The notes: a model not told the origin generated them from the sequence alone. Shown: positions 19,101-28,363, counted from the stretch's first letter. The stretch: DNA of 64,000 bases from Novosphingobium sp. MW5 (GCA_025938935.1 JAPCWB010000001.1:1550001-1614000), one strand, 5' to 3'. Numbers and translations are program-made.

Positions 19101-19565
19101 ATGGCGGCGGACAGCAACAAGCCGCTGGCATCGCTCACGCCCACACTGCTTGCGCGCAAGGGTGGGGCCAAGCCGGCCATGCGCGTCCATTCGGCGGCGG
19201 CTGCGATCAACGGCGATGCCGAACTCACCGCGATCGATCATGATCTCGGCTGGAACGACATGGGCGAAAGCCATCAGGCCGAAGTCGTGCCGATCACCCG
19301 CACCGCCGATGCGCGCCGTCAGCAGCAGCACCTGGCCCGCGAACTTGCCCGCGAAAACCGCGAGCGCCAGTCCGCCTTCGCCCGCGGTCGCAAGGCTGCT
19401 TTCACGCTGCGGCTCGATGAAGAGCGCCACCTGCGCCTTCGCCTTGCCTGCACTGCCCAGAACCTGAGCGCCCAAGCCGTCGTGACCCAGGCGCTCGACA
19501 AGTTTCTTGCCGACAATCCCGAGCTTGAGGGCATTGCCGGACAATTGCGCGCCAAGCGCAAGTGA
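19101..19565 (+). CDS. Small protein downstream of ParA, with possible ribbon-helix-helix C-terminus
   Basis: The 154-residue product has a disordered N-terminal half and a highly charged helix (RRQQQHLARELARENRERQ). Its C-terminal 45 residues start FTLRLDEERHLRLRLACTAQ, a strand-helix-helix pattern like CopG/Arc-type DNA-binding domains. Partners of ParA ATPases often carry a disordered positively charged N-terminus that stimulates ATP hydrolysis; the AAADSNKPL-type start with several Lys/Arg would fit. I do not recognise a named family. It is translationally close to parA (6 bp) and to the SPOR gene (22 bp). Confidence 0.65.
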   Translation: MAADSNKPLASLTPTLLARKGGAKPAMRVHSAAAAINGDAELTAIDHDLGWNDMGESHQAEVVPITRTADARRQQQHLARELARENRERQSAFARGRKAAFTLRLDEERHLRLRLACTAQNLSAQAVVTQALDKFLADNPELEGIAGQLRAKRK

Positions 19566-19587
19566 TATTCCTGAAGGGGTAACTGCC

Positions 19588-20931
19588 ATGTCTTCCCGCA
19601 CTTCCAAGGCTCGCTACACCAAGGTTGCCGGCGCCGTGCTCGCGGTCGGTCTGCTGGCCGGCTGCGCCGCTCAGGGCATGACCGTGCGCGGCAATTCGGC
19701 TGAGGCTGCACGCCAGGCCCTGCTCAAGGGAAATGGCGAAAAGGCTGTGGTCAGCGCCGAAGCCGCCGTGGCCGCCAGCCCGCGCGATGCGGCCCTCCGC
19801 GTCCTACTCGCCCAGGCCTATTTCAAGTCGGGCCGCTTCCAATCCGCCGCGACGACTTACGACGATGCGATGAAGCTGGGTGACAACTCGGCCCGCACCG
19901 CGCTCAGCCTTGCGCTGGCACAGATCGGGGCCGGCCAGCAGCAGGCGGCACTTGCCGTTCTGGACGATTGGCGCGGTGAGATCCCGGCGAGCGACCTTGG
20001 CCTTGCCCTTGCCCTCGCGGGCGAGCCTGAGCGCGGCGTCTCGGTGCTTGCCGATGCCCTGCGCGGCGGTGAGAACACTCCCAAGGTCCGCCAGAACCTA
20101 GCTTACGCCTATGCGTTGGCAGGCCGCTGGAAGGAAGCACGGGTCATGGCCTCGCAGGATGTTCCGGCTGACAAGCTGGATGACCGCCTGACCGAATGGG
20201 CTTCTTCGGTAGCGCCGGAACAGTACCAGCGCCGCGTTGCCGTCCTGCTGAACACACCGGTCCGCCGCGATGCCGGCCAGCCGGCCATGCTGGCACTCGC
20301 CAACAACCCCGCGATGGAACAGCTGGCTGCCGAAGCAACCGCAAATCCCGCTGCGCCGGTTGCCGTTGCGGTGAAGATGCCGTCCGCCCCTGCTGCTGCC
20401 GAACTGGCCCCGGTTGACGAGTCGCCGGCCGTATCCGCCGCGCCGCTTGCAGCCGCTCCGGTCGAAGTCGCCGCTGCGGCTCCGGCAGAAGCGCCTGCGA
20501 CGGGTGTCCAGTTCGTTTCACAGCCGGTGATCCAGGTCGCCAGTGCCGCTGCGCCGCAGCCGGTTGCCCGTCCAGTTCGGGCGAAGACCGCCTTCGCCGC
20601 GCCTGCCGTTACCGGCGGCACGCACATGGTCCAGCTTGGTTCGTTCTCCAGTCCGCAGGGCGCTCGCCGCGCTTGGGGCATTTACACAGCGCGTAATGCC
20701 TCGCTGTCGGCCTATCGCATGAACATCACGCCCGCCGTGGTGAAGGGCAAGAACGTTTGGCGCGTTGCCGCCGCCGGGATCAACGGGGCAGGATCGGCCA
20801 ATGGCCTTTGCTCCAACGTCAAGAAACACGGCGGCGCCTGCTTCGCCTATGCCGCTCCCTCGCGCAGCAAGGCAGCCCCAGCGGCTCCCGGCCGCGAAGC
20901 CAGCGGTCCGATGATGGCTCGCAAGCGCTGA
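19588..20931 (+). CDS. TPR and SPOR-domain lipoprotein
   Basis: I chose the ATG giving 447 residues because GAAGGGG lies before it and a lipoprotein signal follows (AVGLLAGCAAQ, lipobox LAGC). TPR-like repeats cover about residues 45-220 (AALRVLLAQAYFKSGRFQSAA, NLAYAYALAGRWKEA). A long Ala/Pro/Val linker (about 255-355) leads to a C-terminal SPOR domain (THMVQLGSFSSPQGARRAW to CFAYAAP). It probably sits in the outer membrane and binds peptidoglycan at the division site. It is the last gene of the ParA unit and mirrors the Sel1-SPOR protein on the other side. Confidence 0.88.
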   Translation: MSSRTSKARYTKVAGAVLAVGLLAGCAAQGMTVRGNSAEAARQALLKGNGEKAVVSAEAAVAASPRDAALRVLLAQAYFKSGRFQSAATTYDDAMKLGDNSARTALSLALAQIGAGQQQAALAVLDDWRGEIPASDLGLALALAGEPERGVSVLADALRGGENTPKVRQNLAYAYALAGRWKEARVMASQDVPADKLDDRLTEWASSVAPEQYQRRVAVLLNTPVRRDAGQPAMLALANNPAMEQLAAEATANPAAPVAVAVKMPSAPAAAELAPVDESPAVSAAPLAAAPVEVAAAAPAEAPATGVQFVSQPVIQVASAAAPQPVARPVRAKTAFAAPAVTGGTHMVQLGSFSSPQGARRAWGIYTARNASLSAYRMNITPAVVKGKNVWRVAAAGINGAGSANGLCSNVKKHGGACFAYAAPSRSKAAPAAPGREASGPMMARKR

Positions 20932-21006
20932 TTAGGGCGGCGTTAACTACGCGGCTTAAAGCAATCGCAGGACCTTTCCCCTTAGGAAAGTCCAATCGAC
21001 CAACCG

Positions 21007-21043
21007 GAGCCCTCGCCATTCACTTGGCGGGGGCTCTTGGTTC
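21007..21043 (+). terminator. Probable terminator between the ParA/SPOR unit and slt
   Basis: GAGCCCTCGCC (21007-21017) pairs with GGCGGGGGCTC (21026-21036) with one G-T pair and an 8-base loop, followed by TTGGTTCTT. A weaker hairpin (GGAC-TTTCC near 20970) precedes it. Both lie between convergent genes. Confidence 0.6.
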
Positions 21044-21049
21044 TTGGGC

Positions 21050-23140
21050 TCAGCCCGGAGTGCGCTTGCCGATATACTGGCTCAGCGGATTGGCTCCACG
21101 CATGCGCGCCTTGTCTGGGTTCATGGCTTCGTAGACGACCGCGTTCTCAAGCACGCGCTGGACGTAGTTGCGCGTTTCGGACAGGCCGATGCGCTCGATC
21201 CAATCAATCCACTCGATCTCCCCGTTTCGCGGATCGCCATTGGCGCGCAGCCATTTGTTCACATTGCCGGGGCCAGCGTTGTAAGCTGCGATGGCCAGCG
21301 GATAGCTGCCGTTGAAGTAGCTTAGCACCCGCTGGAAATAGCCGTCGCCCAGCCGCAGATTGTAGCCTGCATCGCTCATCAGCGATTGCGGGTTGTAAGG
21401 CAGACCCATCTTGCCAGCCTGTTCGCGCGCGGTGCCAGGCATCAGCTGCATCAGCCCGCGTGCGCCGGCGTGGCTGACCGCGTTCATGGCGAACTGGCTT
21501 TCCTGACGGCTGATCGCGTGGACCAGCGTCCAGTTCGAGCCTTGCGGCACAGGGATCAGCGGATAGCTGGTCTTGCGGTAGATGCCGTGGCCATCGACAT
21601 GGGCGGCCTGGCCAAGGATCACGCCAAGGTCCCGCCGGCCGATTTCGCGCGCAAGGTCGGCAACCAGCACGTGGTCAAGCTCGCTCTCCGCTTGGTCCGC
21701 AATCTCGCGGAAGAAGCGGACTGCCACCGGCCAGTCGCTCTCGATAGCAACTTCGCGCACGGCCTGGGTAATTGGCCGGTCGTTGAAGGCATCGCGCTGG
21801 GCGCGGGAGGGGACCACGGTGGGGCCGCTCATCAGGCCGGGGATCTGGCGGCCGAGCCGCTCAAGGGCGAGCATCCCGTAGAACTGGTCGGGATATTCCC
21901 CCGCCGCCTCGAAGTAGCGGTCCGCGCCGCTCCGGTCGCCAGCCCGGGCGAGCGCGCGTCCGGCCCAGTAGAATCCTTTGGAACGGGTCTGCGGGGTCCT
22001 TGCAGCGGCACCGTAACGCCAGAACAACTGCGCCGCACTCCGCGGATCGTTCAGGGTGTAGAGCGCCTTCTGTCCGCCCAGCCACATCAGCGAGGTGTAA
22101 TCATCTCGCAGATCATAGGAGAGCAGGCTGATATCGGTCTTGGGCGCGAAGCCGTCGTCGATCTTCGAGGCGATGCGGACCGCCGTGGCGGCATCCGCAT
22201 CGCGCGCAGCCGCCAGTTGCAGCTCGACCCATTTTTCCGGGTCGAGCGGCAGGCTGGAAAGCGTGCCCCGGTTGGCCAGCAGGCTTGCCGCAGCCAGCTT
22301 TTCATTGAGGCGCCGCATCTGCCGAGCGCGGTTGTAGAGCCAGCCGGGATCACTCATCGCGCCCATCGGCGTGACCATTCCAAGGTTGTCCGGATCGTTG
22401 CCCTGAAGCACAGCCAGCCGCGCGGCGAAAAGGTCGCGCGCGCCGGGGGAGACGAACAGGACCTGCCGCGTTGCCGCCTCGGTCGCCCCGGCCCAGAGCA
22501 GGGCGTCCATCCGCGCATCATGATCGGCCGGCTTGAGCTTGCCGCTGAGCATGGCAGCGATTCCCGCTTCGGCAGTGGGGCTCATCGCTCCGCCGCGCCA
22601 CGCCGCCATGGCCTGACCCTGCGCCTGCGAGATCCGGCCCGCCGAGGCCAGCGCCAGGGCATATTGCGCCCGCGCGCCGTTTGTGAGCGGCGGCATCCGG
22701 TCAAAATAGGCGATGATCCGGCCCGGATCGGCACCTTCGCGTTCCAGCGCCTTTTCGGCGGCGCGGCGCAGCTTATCCTGCATGGGCAGGCCGGGATAGG
22801 CCATGAGGAAGGCAGAATATTCGCCGAAGCTGTAATTGTCCGACTGGGTGAGCGATTTCCACCGCGCGATTGCCGCCGCCATGACGGGCGAGGCGTTCTG
22901 CCGGTGTACCGAGCGCGCATCGTCCCACTCCCCGCCTTCGCCCACCATGGGGACAACGACAGGGGCAGAGGGCCGCGCAGGCGCATTCTGGTCCTCACCG
23001 CCGGGCACATAGCCATCGGGCAGCTTTTGCACGACAGGAACGGAAACGGTCTGAGCCTGGGCGGGAAGGGCGAGAAAAGTGCCGATCAGCAGGGCGAAAG
23101 CGCGATGTTTGAAAATTCGGGTCGTCACCATGCTGGACAT
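21050..23140 (-). CDS. slt: Soluble lytic murein transglycosylase (Slt70-like)
   Basis: From ATG 23140 (MSSMVTTRIFKHRAFALLIG) the product is 696 residues with a signal peptide ending LPAQAQ; ATG 23131 is an alternative. Residues about 60-480 are the helical superhelix of Slt enzymes. The C-terminal catalytic domain has the Glu in AISRQESQF, then GLMQLMPGTA, AIAAYNAGPGNV and ETRNYVQRV. It cleaves glycan strands to 1,6-anhydro products in the periplasm. Together with MltA and AmpG in this window it gives a full release-and-recycling route. It is divergent from dapA with 94 bp between starts. Confidence 0.93.
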   Translation of the reverse strand: MSSMVTTRIFKHRAFALLIGTFLALPAQAQTVSVPVVQKLPDGYVPGGEDQNAPARPSAPVVVPMVGEGGEWDDARSVHRQNASPVMAAAIARWKSLTQSDNYSFGEYSAFLMAYPGLPMQDKLRRAAEKALEREGADPGRIIAYFDRMPPLTNGARAQYALALASAGRISQAQGQAMAAWRGGAMSPTAEAGIAAMLSGKLKPADHDARMDALLWAGATEAATRQVLFVSPGARDLFAARLAVLQGNDPDNLGMVTPMGAMSDPGWLYNRARQMRRLNEKLAAASLLANRGTLSSLPLDPEKWVELQLAAARDADAATAVRIASKIDDGFAPKTDISLLSYDLRDDYTSLMWLGGQKALYTLNDPRSAAQLFWRYGAAARTPQTRSKGFYWAGRALARAGDRSGADRYFEAAGEYPDQFYGMLALERLGRQIPGLMSGPTVVPSRAQRDAFNDRPITQAVREVAIESDWPVAVRFFREIADQAESELDHVLVADLAREIGRRDLGVILGQAAHVDGHGIYRKTSYPLIPVPQGSNWTLVHAISRQESQFAMNAVSHAGARGLMQLMPGTAREQAGKMGLPYNPQSLMSDAGYNLRLGDGYFQRVLSYFNGSYPLAIAAYNAGPGNVNKWLRANGDPRNGEIEWIDWIERIGLSETRNYVQRVLENAVVYEAMNPDKARMRGANPLSQYIGKRTPG

Positions 23141-23234
23141 TTTCGCTGGAAGCTCCTTATCAGGCCCTGAACTAACCCGCCCCGGGATTGCAGGCTGCTG
23201 AACAGCCTGGTTCACCTTTGGGGCAAGAGACAGG

Positions 23235-24125
23235 ATGATGTCCATGTTTTCCGGCTCCATTCCGGCCCTTGTGACTCCTTTTCGCGATGGAGCGTTCGAT
23301 GAGCGCGCCTTCCGCCAGCTCGTTGAGTGGCAGATCGAGAATGGCTCGTCCGGCCTTGTCCCCTGCGGCACCACGGGTGAGGCATCAACCCTGTCGAACG
23401 CCGAACATCACCGCGTGATCGAGGTCTGCATCGAGCAAGCCGCCGGCCGCGTCCCCGTGATCGCCGGCTGCGGCAGCAATGACACGATGAACGCACGCCT
23501 GCATCTCAACTTCTCGAAGAAGAGCGGCGCTGCGGCGGGGCTTTGCGTTGCTCCCTATTACAACCGCCCAAGCCAGGCCGGCCTGATCGCGCATTACAGC
23601 TTCCTCGCCGAAAACACCGACCTGCCGATCGTGCTCTACAATGTGCCGGGGCGCACGGTCTCCGATCTCAAGCCCGAGACAGTGATCGAACTGGTCAATC
23701 GCTATCCCAAGACCTTCGTTGGCATCAAGGACGCCAGCGGCGACCTGTCCCGCGTTACCGACCACCGTATGGGCATCCACCACGAATTCGCGCAACTTTC
23801 CGGCGATGACGAGTTGTGGCTGCCGCACTCGGCCGCGGGCGGGAAGGGCTGCATCTCAGTAACTGCCAACGTCGCGCCCAAGCTCTGCGCCGATTTCCAG
23901 GCTGCCATCGCCGCCAATGACCTCACCAAGGCACGCGAGCTCAACGACAAGCTATATCCGCTGCACTACGCCATGTTCGCCGACGCCAGCCCCGCGCCGT
24001 GCAAGTACGCACTAAGCCGCGTACATGAATGGATGACCGACGACCTGCGCCTGCCGCTGGTCAAGGTCGGTGATGCTGTAAAGAAGCAGGTCGACGAGGC
24101 ATTGGAGCACGCGGGGCTTATCTAA
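23235..24125 (+). CDS. dapA: 4-hydroxy-tetrahydrodipicolinate synthase
   Basis: The 296-residue TIM barrel (295 if the second ATG is used) has the family signatures: GTTGEASTLSNAEH, PYYNRPSQAGL, the catalytic triad partner Y135 with R140 (LYNVPGR), and the Schiff-base Lys K165 (FVGIKDASGD). It condenses pyruvate with aspartate semialdehyde, the first step to diaminopimelate and lysine, feeding peptidoglycan cross-bridges. smpB follows after 27 bp in the same direction. Confidence 0.97.
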   Translation: MMSMFSGSIPALVTPFRDGAFDERAFRQLVEWQIENGSSGLVPCGTTGEASTLSNAEHHRVIEVCIEQAAGRVPVIAGCGSNDTMNARLHLNFSKKSGAAAGLCVAPYYNRPSQAGLIAHYSFLAENTDLPIVLYNVPGRTVSDLKPETVIELVNRYPKTFVGIKDASGDLSRVTDHRMGIHHEFAQLSGDDELWLPHSAAGGKGCISVTANVAPKLCADFQAAIAANDLTKARELNDKLYPLHYAMFADASPAPCKYALSRVHEWMTDDLRLPLVKVGDAVKKQVDEALEHAGLI

Positions 24126-24152
24126 GCGGCCCCGCGTCCCCACATAGTCACC

Positions 24153-24635
24153 ATGGCCCGTCCCAAACCCGCCGAGTTCGAGAAAACCAAGGTCGTCGCC
24201 GAAAACCGGCGCGCGCGGTTCGAGTATCATATCGAGGACGTGTTCGAAGCAGGGATCGTGCTCACTGGCACCGAGGTGAAGAGCCTGCGCTTTGGCGAGG
24301 GTTCGATCGCCGAGTCCTATGCCGAGGTAAAGGGCGGCGAAGTCTGGCTGATCAATTCGAACGTGCCTGAATTCAGCCACGGCAACCGGTTCAACCACAC
24401 GCCCAAGCGGCCGCGCAAGCTGCTGCTGAAGGAGCGCGAGATCGCGAAGTTCACCGGCGCGGTGGAGCGCAAGGGGATGACGCTGGTGCCGCTGTCTGTC
24501 TATTTCAACGGCCGTGGCCGCGCCAAGGTGGAGCTGGCACTGGCCAAGGGCAAGAACAACGCCGACAAGCGCCAGACCGTCAAGGACCGCGACTGGAAGC
24601 GCGATCAGCAGCGCATCTTGCGCGAACACAAGTAA
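24153..24635 (+). CDS. smpB: SsrA-binding protein SmpB
   Basis: The 160-residue product shows the SmpB core: [46 protein letters not shown], and the basic C-terminal tail [16 protein letters not shown] that mimics mRNA in the decoding site. It binds tmRNA and delivers it to stalled ribosomes. No tmRNA gene is visible nearby. The dapA-smpB pair is likely one transcript. Confidence 0.97.
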   Translation: MARPKPAEFEKTKVVAENRRARFEYHIEDVFEAGIVLTGTEVKSLRFGEGSIAESYAEVKGGEVWLINSNVPEFSHGNRFNHTPKRPRKLLLKEREIAKFTGAVERKGMTLVPLSVYFNGRGRAKVELALAKGKNNADKRQTVKDRDWKRDQQRILREHK

Positions 24636-24731
24636 CGGTTGTTTCCGACTGGCGGTGGGGCGCGCTAATGCCTCCCTTCATCCAGTTGCAATATATTTAA
24701 GCCTAGGGTCCCCTTCCGGGAGCCCTGTTCA

Positions 24732-25310
24732 ATGACTACATCCGCGAGACCAATGGGAATGTTCGCCCGCATAGCAGCCTGGTCGCATCGCAACCTGCCC
24801 AAGCGTGAAGACCTTGAGCAGGTGCGCTTTGTCGCGCCGCTCGCGCGCCGGGCTGAGCTGTGGCGCTTTACCCGTCGTTCGGTGCCGCGCGGGGTCTTTG
24901 TCGGGCTGCTGATCGGCATCTTTGCGCTGATTCCGGGCATCCAGATTGTCGGCGCTGCGCTGATGTGCGTGCCGTTCCGCGGCAATATCCCGATTGCTGC
25001 GGCCATGACCTTCCTGTCCAATCCGGCAACCACGCCGCTGATCCTGGCGGGATCGATCTATGTCGGCAATTCGATGGGCTATCACGCCGATCTGTCGACG
25101 TTTTACTCGCTTTATGAACACGGCGCGGGGCTTGACCAGTGGCTCTCGTGGCTGTTTTCCGATGCCGCCCCGGCGCTTGTCACCGGCCTGCTGATCATCA
25201 GCCTGGCCGTTTCGGTTGTGGGTTATTTCATCGCGGTCTTTACCTGGAACTGGTGGGTGCGCCACAAGCGGCGCGTGAAACTGGAAGGCATGAAGGCGGA
25301 GCAGGGGTGA
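24732..25310 (+). CDS. DUF2062 family membrane protein
   Basis: The 192-residue product has a cytosolic basic N-terminus and the DUF2062 core with helices RGVFVGLLIGIFALIPGIQIV, the conserved NIPIAAAMTFLSNPATTPLI motif and a C-terminal pair of helices (LVTGLLIISLAVSVVGYFI). Function is unknown. Its stop codon overlaps the GTG start of cckA (GGGGTGA), so the two are translationally coupled. That pairing may hint at a link to the kinase, but this is only context. Confidence 0.85.
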   Translation: MTTSARPMGMFARIAAWSHRNLPKREDLEQVRFVAPLARRAELWRFTRRSVPRGVFVGLLIGIFALIPGIQIVGAALMCVPFRGNIPIAAAMTFLSNPATTPLILAGSIYVGNSMGYHADLSTFYSLYEHGAGLDQWLSWLFSDAAPALVTGLLIISLAVSVVGYFIAVFTWNWWVRHKRRVKLEGMKAEQG

Positions 25311-27709
25311 GCGCTTCGGCGCAGAACCCGTCCAACTCCCTGACCGAACGGCTGGCCGTGGTGCTGGCCGTTGCCCTTTCGCTTGGCCTTGTCTGGTATG
25401 CGACCGGCTCGATCCCCGCTTTGGCGGGCTTCGGCGGCGGAGTGATCGCGCTGGGTGGTGTCGGTTACCTGCTGACCCGCCGTGAGGCCCCCGAGAACAA
25501 GTCAGAATTTGCCATGCCGGACTGGTCAGTTACCGTCGCGGCCATCGCCCGGCCGGATGCGGGCATGTGCATCACGGATCGTGCCGGACGGCTGACCTGC
25601 GCCAATGCGCTTTACGAAAGCTGGTTCGGCACGGGCCAGTCCCCGCCCAAGCTCGATGTTGACGGAGCATCGCTTGAACGCCTGACCAAGGCCGCGCGTG
25701 CTGCCTGGCGTGACGGGCAGGGACAGGCCGAACTGGTCGAGAGCGGGGCCAACCGCTGGCGCGTGGAAGCCGAACGCGCAGGACGGGCCGACGATTACCT
25801 CATCTGGCGCTTCGTGCCCCTTACCGCCGCCGATCCGGTGGCAGACACCGCGCGGGCCATCGAGGGCAAGGCCGGCCGCGCGCTGGCGAAATACGGCATT
25901 GCTGCCGCCCTCGTTGATGCCGATGGCCAGATCCGCAGCGCCAGTGCCGGTTTTGCCGAACGCGCCACGGGCAACCCGCGCGATGTCCTGACCGGCAAGC
26001 CCTTTGTCGACTTCCTCCAGCAGGATGACCGCGAGCGGCTGACCCGGGCGCGGGAAGGCCGCCGCGGCGCGCCGCTGACCATGTATTACGTCCCCGTCGC
26101 CGATCCCGATGCCGGCGATCCCGACATGGAAAGCGCGCCCTCGCTGATGCTGGTGGTCGATGCCGGGGTTGCTATCGGCGGCAGCCCCGAGCGCGAGGCA
26201 CCTACAGCTGCCCCGCACCTTGAGGCCCTGCTCGGCCAGCTTCCGCTCGGGCTCGCCATGGCCGACCGCGACGGGCACCTGCTGTTCGCCAACCCCGCCT
26301 TCATGCGCGCCGCGGGCATGGAGGGCGAGGCTCCGCCGACCTATCCGACCGACCTCGTCGTCAAGGAAGACAAGGGTGCCTTGTCGGACGCTGTGCGCCG
26401 CTATGCGCAAGGGTCGGCGGCAAGCGGCGACATTGCCGTCCGGCTGAAGCATCAGCCGGACGAGCCTGTTTCCCTTTCTCTCGCAGGCGTGCGCGGGCTG
26501 GGTGAGGCGGCGGTGCTGCTCGGCCTGACCGACTCCACCGAGGAAACCCGCCTGAAGCGGCAGGTGGCGCAGGCGACCAAGATGCAGGCCGTGGGGCAGC
26601 TCGCGGGCGGGGTGGCGCACGATTTCAACAATGTGCTCACCGCCATCCTCGGCACCTGCGACCTCATGCTGCTGCGCCACACGCCGGGTGACAGCGATTA
26701 CGATGACATCCAGCAGATCCGCGCCAATTCGAACCGCGCCGCCAGCCTGACTCGCCAGCTGCTCGCCTTCAGCCGCCAGCAGACGCTGCGCCCTGAAGTG
26801 CTGCAATTGCCCGATGTGGTGGCGGATATCGGCCAGATGCTGAAGCGGCTGGTGGGTGAAAAGATCCACTTCACCATCAGCCATGACCGTGATCTGGGCG
26901 CGGTGCGGGCCGATCCGACCCAGCTTGAGCAGGTCATCGTCAACCTCGTGGTCAATGCCCGCGATGCGATGGCGGGCAAGCTGGACGGCCATGCCAAGCT
27001 GACGCTTTCAACCCGCCGCGTGACCTCCGATGCTGTGCGCGCCATGCGCAGCGAGATCATTCCGCAGGGCGATTACACAGCGCTGGTGGTCGAGGATACC
27101 GGCAGCGGTATCGCCCCCGAACATCTCGGCAAAATCTTCGAACCCTTCTTCACCACGAAGGAGCAGGGGCGCGGGACGGGCCTTGGCCTGTCGACCGTTT
27201 ACGGCATCGTCAAGCAATCGGGCGGCTTCATCTTTGCCGATAGCGAGCCGGGTCGGGGGACCAAGTTCACCGTCTATTTCCCGGTTCATTACGGCGAGCC
27301 ATCCGCCGCAGCGGAGATCAAGGCCGAACCGCGCACCGCATGGGCCGGCGGCGGGCGGATTCTGCTGGTCGAGGACGAAGATACCGTCCGCGCTGTCGCC
27401 GAACGCGCGCTCACCCGCGCAGGCTATACCGTCACCACGGCCAGCGACGGCGAGGAGGGGCTGGAGCTTGTCCAGGCTGGCGGCGAGTTTGACCTCGTCG
27501 TCTCCGACGTTGTGATGCCCGTGATGGACGGCCCCGCCATGGCCAAGGCAATTCGCGCGGCGCACCCGCAGATGCCAGTCCTGTTCATGTCGGGCTATGC
27601 CGAGGAACAGCTGCGCAAGGAAATCCACCTCGACGGCGTGCACTTCCTCCCCAAGCCGTTCTCGGTCCAGCAGATCAGCGACAAGGTTGGGGCAGTCTTG
27701 GGAGGTTGA
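25307..27709 (+). CDS. cckA: Cell-cycle hybrid histidine kinase CckA
   Basis: The 800-residue product starts at the GTG overlapping the previous stop. It has two N-terminal membrane helices (about residues 17-55), PAS-like regions (about 75-310 and 315-420), the H-box GGVAHDFNNVLTAILG with His about 438, and an ATPase domain (NLVVNARDAM, EDTGSGIAPEHLGKIFEPFFTTKEQG, TGLGLSTVYG). A C-terminal receiver has the phospho-acceptor Asp about 734 (LVVSDVVMPVMDG) and KPFS. CckA phosphorylates or dephosphorylates ChpT, which controls CtrA and CpdR. cpdR is also in this window. Confidence 0.93.
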   Translation: MSASAQNPSNSLTERLAVVLAVALSLGLVWYATGSIPALAGFGGGVIALGGVGYLLTRREAPENKSEFAMPDWSVTVAAIARPDAGMCITDRAGRLTCANALYESWFGTGQSPPKLDVDGASLERLTKAARAAWRDGQGQAELVESGANRWRVEAERAGRADDYLIWRFVPLTAADPVADTARAIEGKAGRALAKYGIAAALVDADGQIRSASAGFAERATGNPRDVLTGKPFVDFLQQDDRERLTRAREGRRGAPLTMYYVPVADPDAGDPDMESAPSLMLVVDAGVAIGGSPEREAPTAAPHLEALLGQLPLGLAMADRDGHLLFANPAFMRAAGMEGEAPPTYPTDLVVKEDKGALSDAVRRYAQGSAASGDIAVRLKHQPDEPVSLSLAGVRGLGEAAVLLGLTDSTEETRLKRQVAQATKMQAVGQLAGGVAHDFNNVLTAILGTCDLMLLRHTPGDSDYDDIQQIRANSNRAASLTRQLLAFSRQQTLRPEVLQLPDVVADIGQMLKRLVGEKIHFTISHDRDLGAVRADPTQLEQVIVNLVVNARDAMAGKLDGHAKLTLSTRRVTSDAVRAMRSEIIPQGDYTALVVEDTGSGIAPEHLGKIFEPFFTTKEQGRGTGLGLSTVYGIVKQSGGFIFADSEPGRGTKFTVYFPVHYGEPSAAAEIKAEPRTAWAGGGRILLVEDEDTVRAVAERALTRAGYTVTTASDGEEGLELVQAGGEFDLVVSDVVMPVMDGPAMAKAIRAAHPQMPVLFMSGYAEEQLRKEIHLDGVHFLPKPFSVQQISDKVGAVLGG

Positions 27710-27710
27710 G

Positions 27711-27823
27711 GCTCGCAAGCGACACTTCCCGTTCCCATCCATCGGTCTTCACAAATTTTTGTTGCCAGAATTCAATAAGTAAATAATCTAAAGTTGCTTA
27801 ATTGCGATTTGGGGGAAGTAAGG
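27711..27823. other. AT-rich leader region before a small secreted protein gene
   Basis: About 110 bp between cckA and the next gene are clearly poorer in GC than the rest of the window (for example ACAAATTTTTGTTGCC and TAAGTAAATAATCT). No gene or hairpin terminator stands out. It may hold the promoter of the following small gene and marks the left edge of a non-conserved patch. Confidence 0.5.
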
Positions 27824-28120
27824 GTGGATCGAAAGTCATTTTGTGGAGCCGTCGCATTGGTGGCTTCGGGTTTTGGCATCTCATTGCTGATGTTTGAGCC
27901 TGTCGCTGCGCAGGCCACCGCTCAGGTTCGTACAGTCCAGGAATGTAAGGATTACAAATCGCCCGGACCATTCGGCATTGGCGGCGGAGATGTTTCCAGG
28001 GTCAGATCCGATGGACGAATATCGGTTGTTTGTCGCTCGTGCCGCATAACAACCCGTCGGTTCCTCCCTGACAAGAAGGAATGCGACAAGTGGCCTTCCC
28101 TGCCGACAGGTTCTCGCTAG
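27824..28120 (+). CDS. Small Cys-containing secreted hypothetical protein
   Basis: I set the start at a GTG (VDRKSFCGAVALVASGFG) preceded by GGGGGAAGTAAGG. The 98-residue product has a signal peptide ending at VAAQA and a mature part of about 65 residues with C-K-D, C-R-S-C and C-D-K cysteines, which could form disulfides or bind metal. I do not recognise it. Base composition is lower in GC than its neighbours and it sits in a patch with a gene relic, so recent acquisition is possible. Confidence 0.5.
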   Translation: MDRKSFCGAVALVASGFGISLLMFEPVAAQATAQVRTVQECKDYKSPGPFGIGGGDVSRVRSDGRISVVCRSCRITTRRFLPDKKECDKWPSLPTGSR

Positions 28121-28229
28121 GGCTGAAGGTCAATCTGTATCGAGGAGCGCCCTGCCGCCTGAAGTCATAGTGTCGGCAGGGTGCCTTAGCTGACCGGGCT
28201 GTATGCTGCGCCCGGCGTTCTGTTGCGTG

Positions 28230-28363
28230 CCCCGTGATCTAGCTCAGGTTCATTCAACGTCTGCATACGCCTCTGAGAGGTGGAGAAGAATGCTGGCTAA
28301 AGGAGGCTTCTGAAGCCATTCTCGATCCAGCAGATGAACACCAAGGTGGGCAGCGATCTCTAG
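28230..28363 (+). pseudogene. Relic of a response-regulator receiver domain
   Basis: In one frame from about 28230 the bases read DLAQVHSTSAYASERW, then RRMLAKGGF, and after a one-base shift LKPFSIQQMNTKVGSDL ending in TAG (28361-28363). This matches the last third of a receiver domain (S-A-Y-A..., then the Lys-Pro-Phe-Ser motif). The bases 28313-28345 also resemble the 3' end of cckA (KPFSVQQISDKVG) closely. No start or phospho-acceptor region remains, so it is a non-functional fragment. Bases 28121-28229 hold only a weak 8-bp stem (28150-28181) without a T-run. Confidence 0.55.

Noticed and set aside
21386..23170. A 594-residue open frame antisense to slt
   Set aside because: Composition is low-complexity Arg/His/Gly, there is no ribosome site, and the opposite strand holds a complete transglycosylase with catalytic motifs.
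28150..28181. Hairpin CCCTGCCG...CGGCAGGG as a terminator for the small secreted gene
   Set aside because: The loop is 16 bases and no T-run follows, so it is too weak to call.
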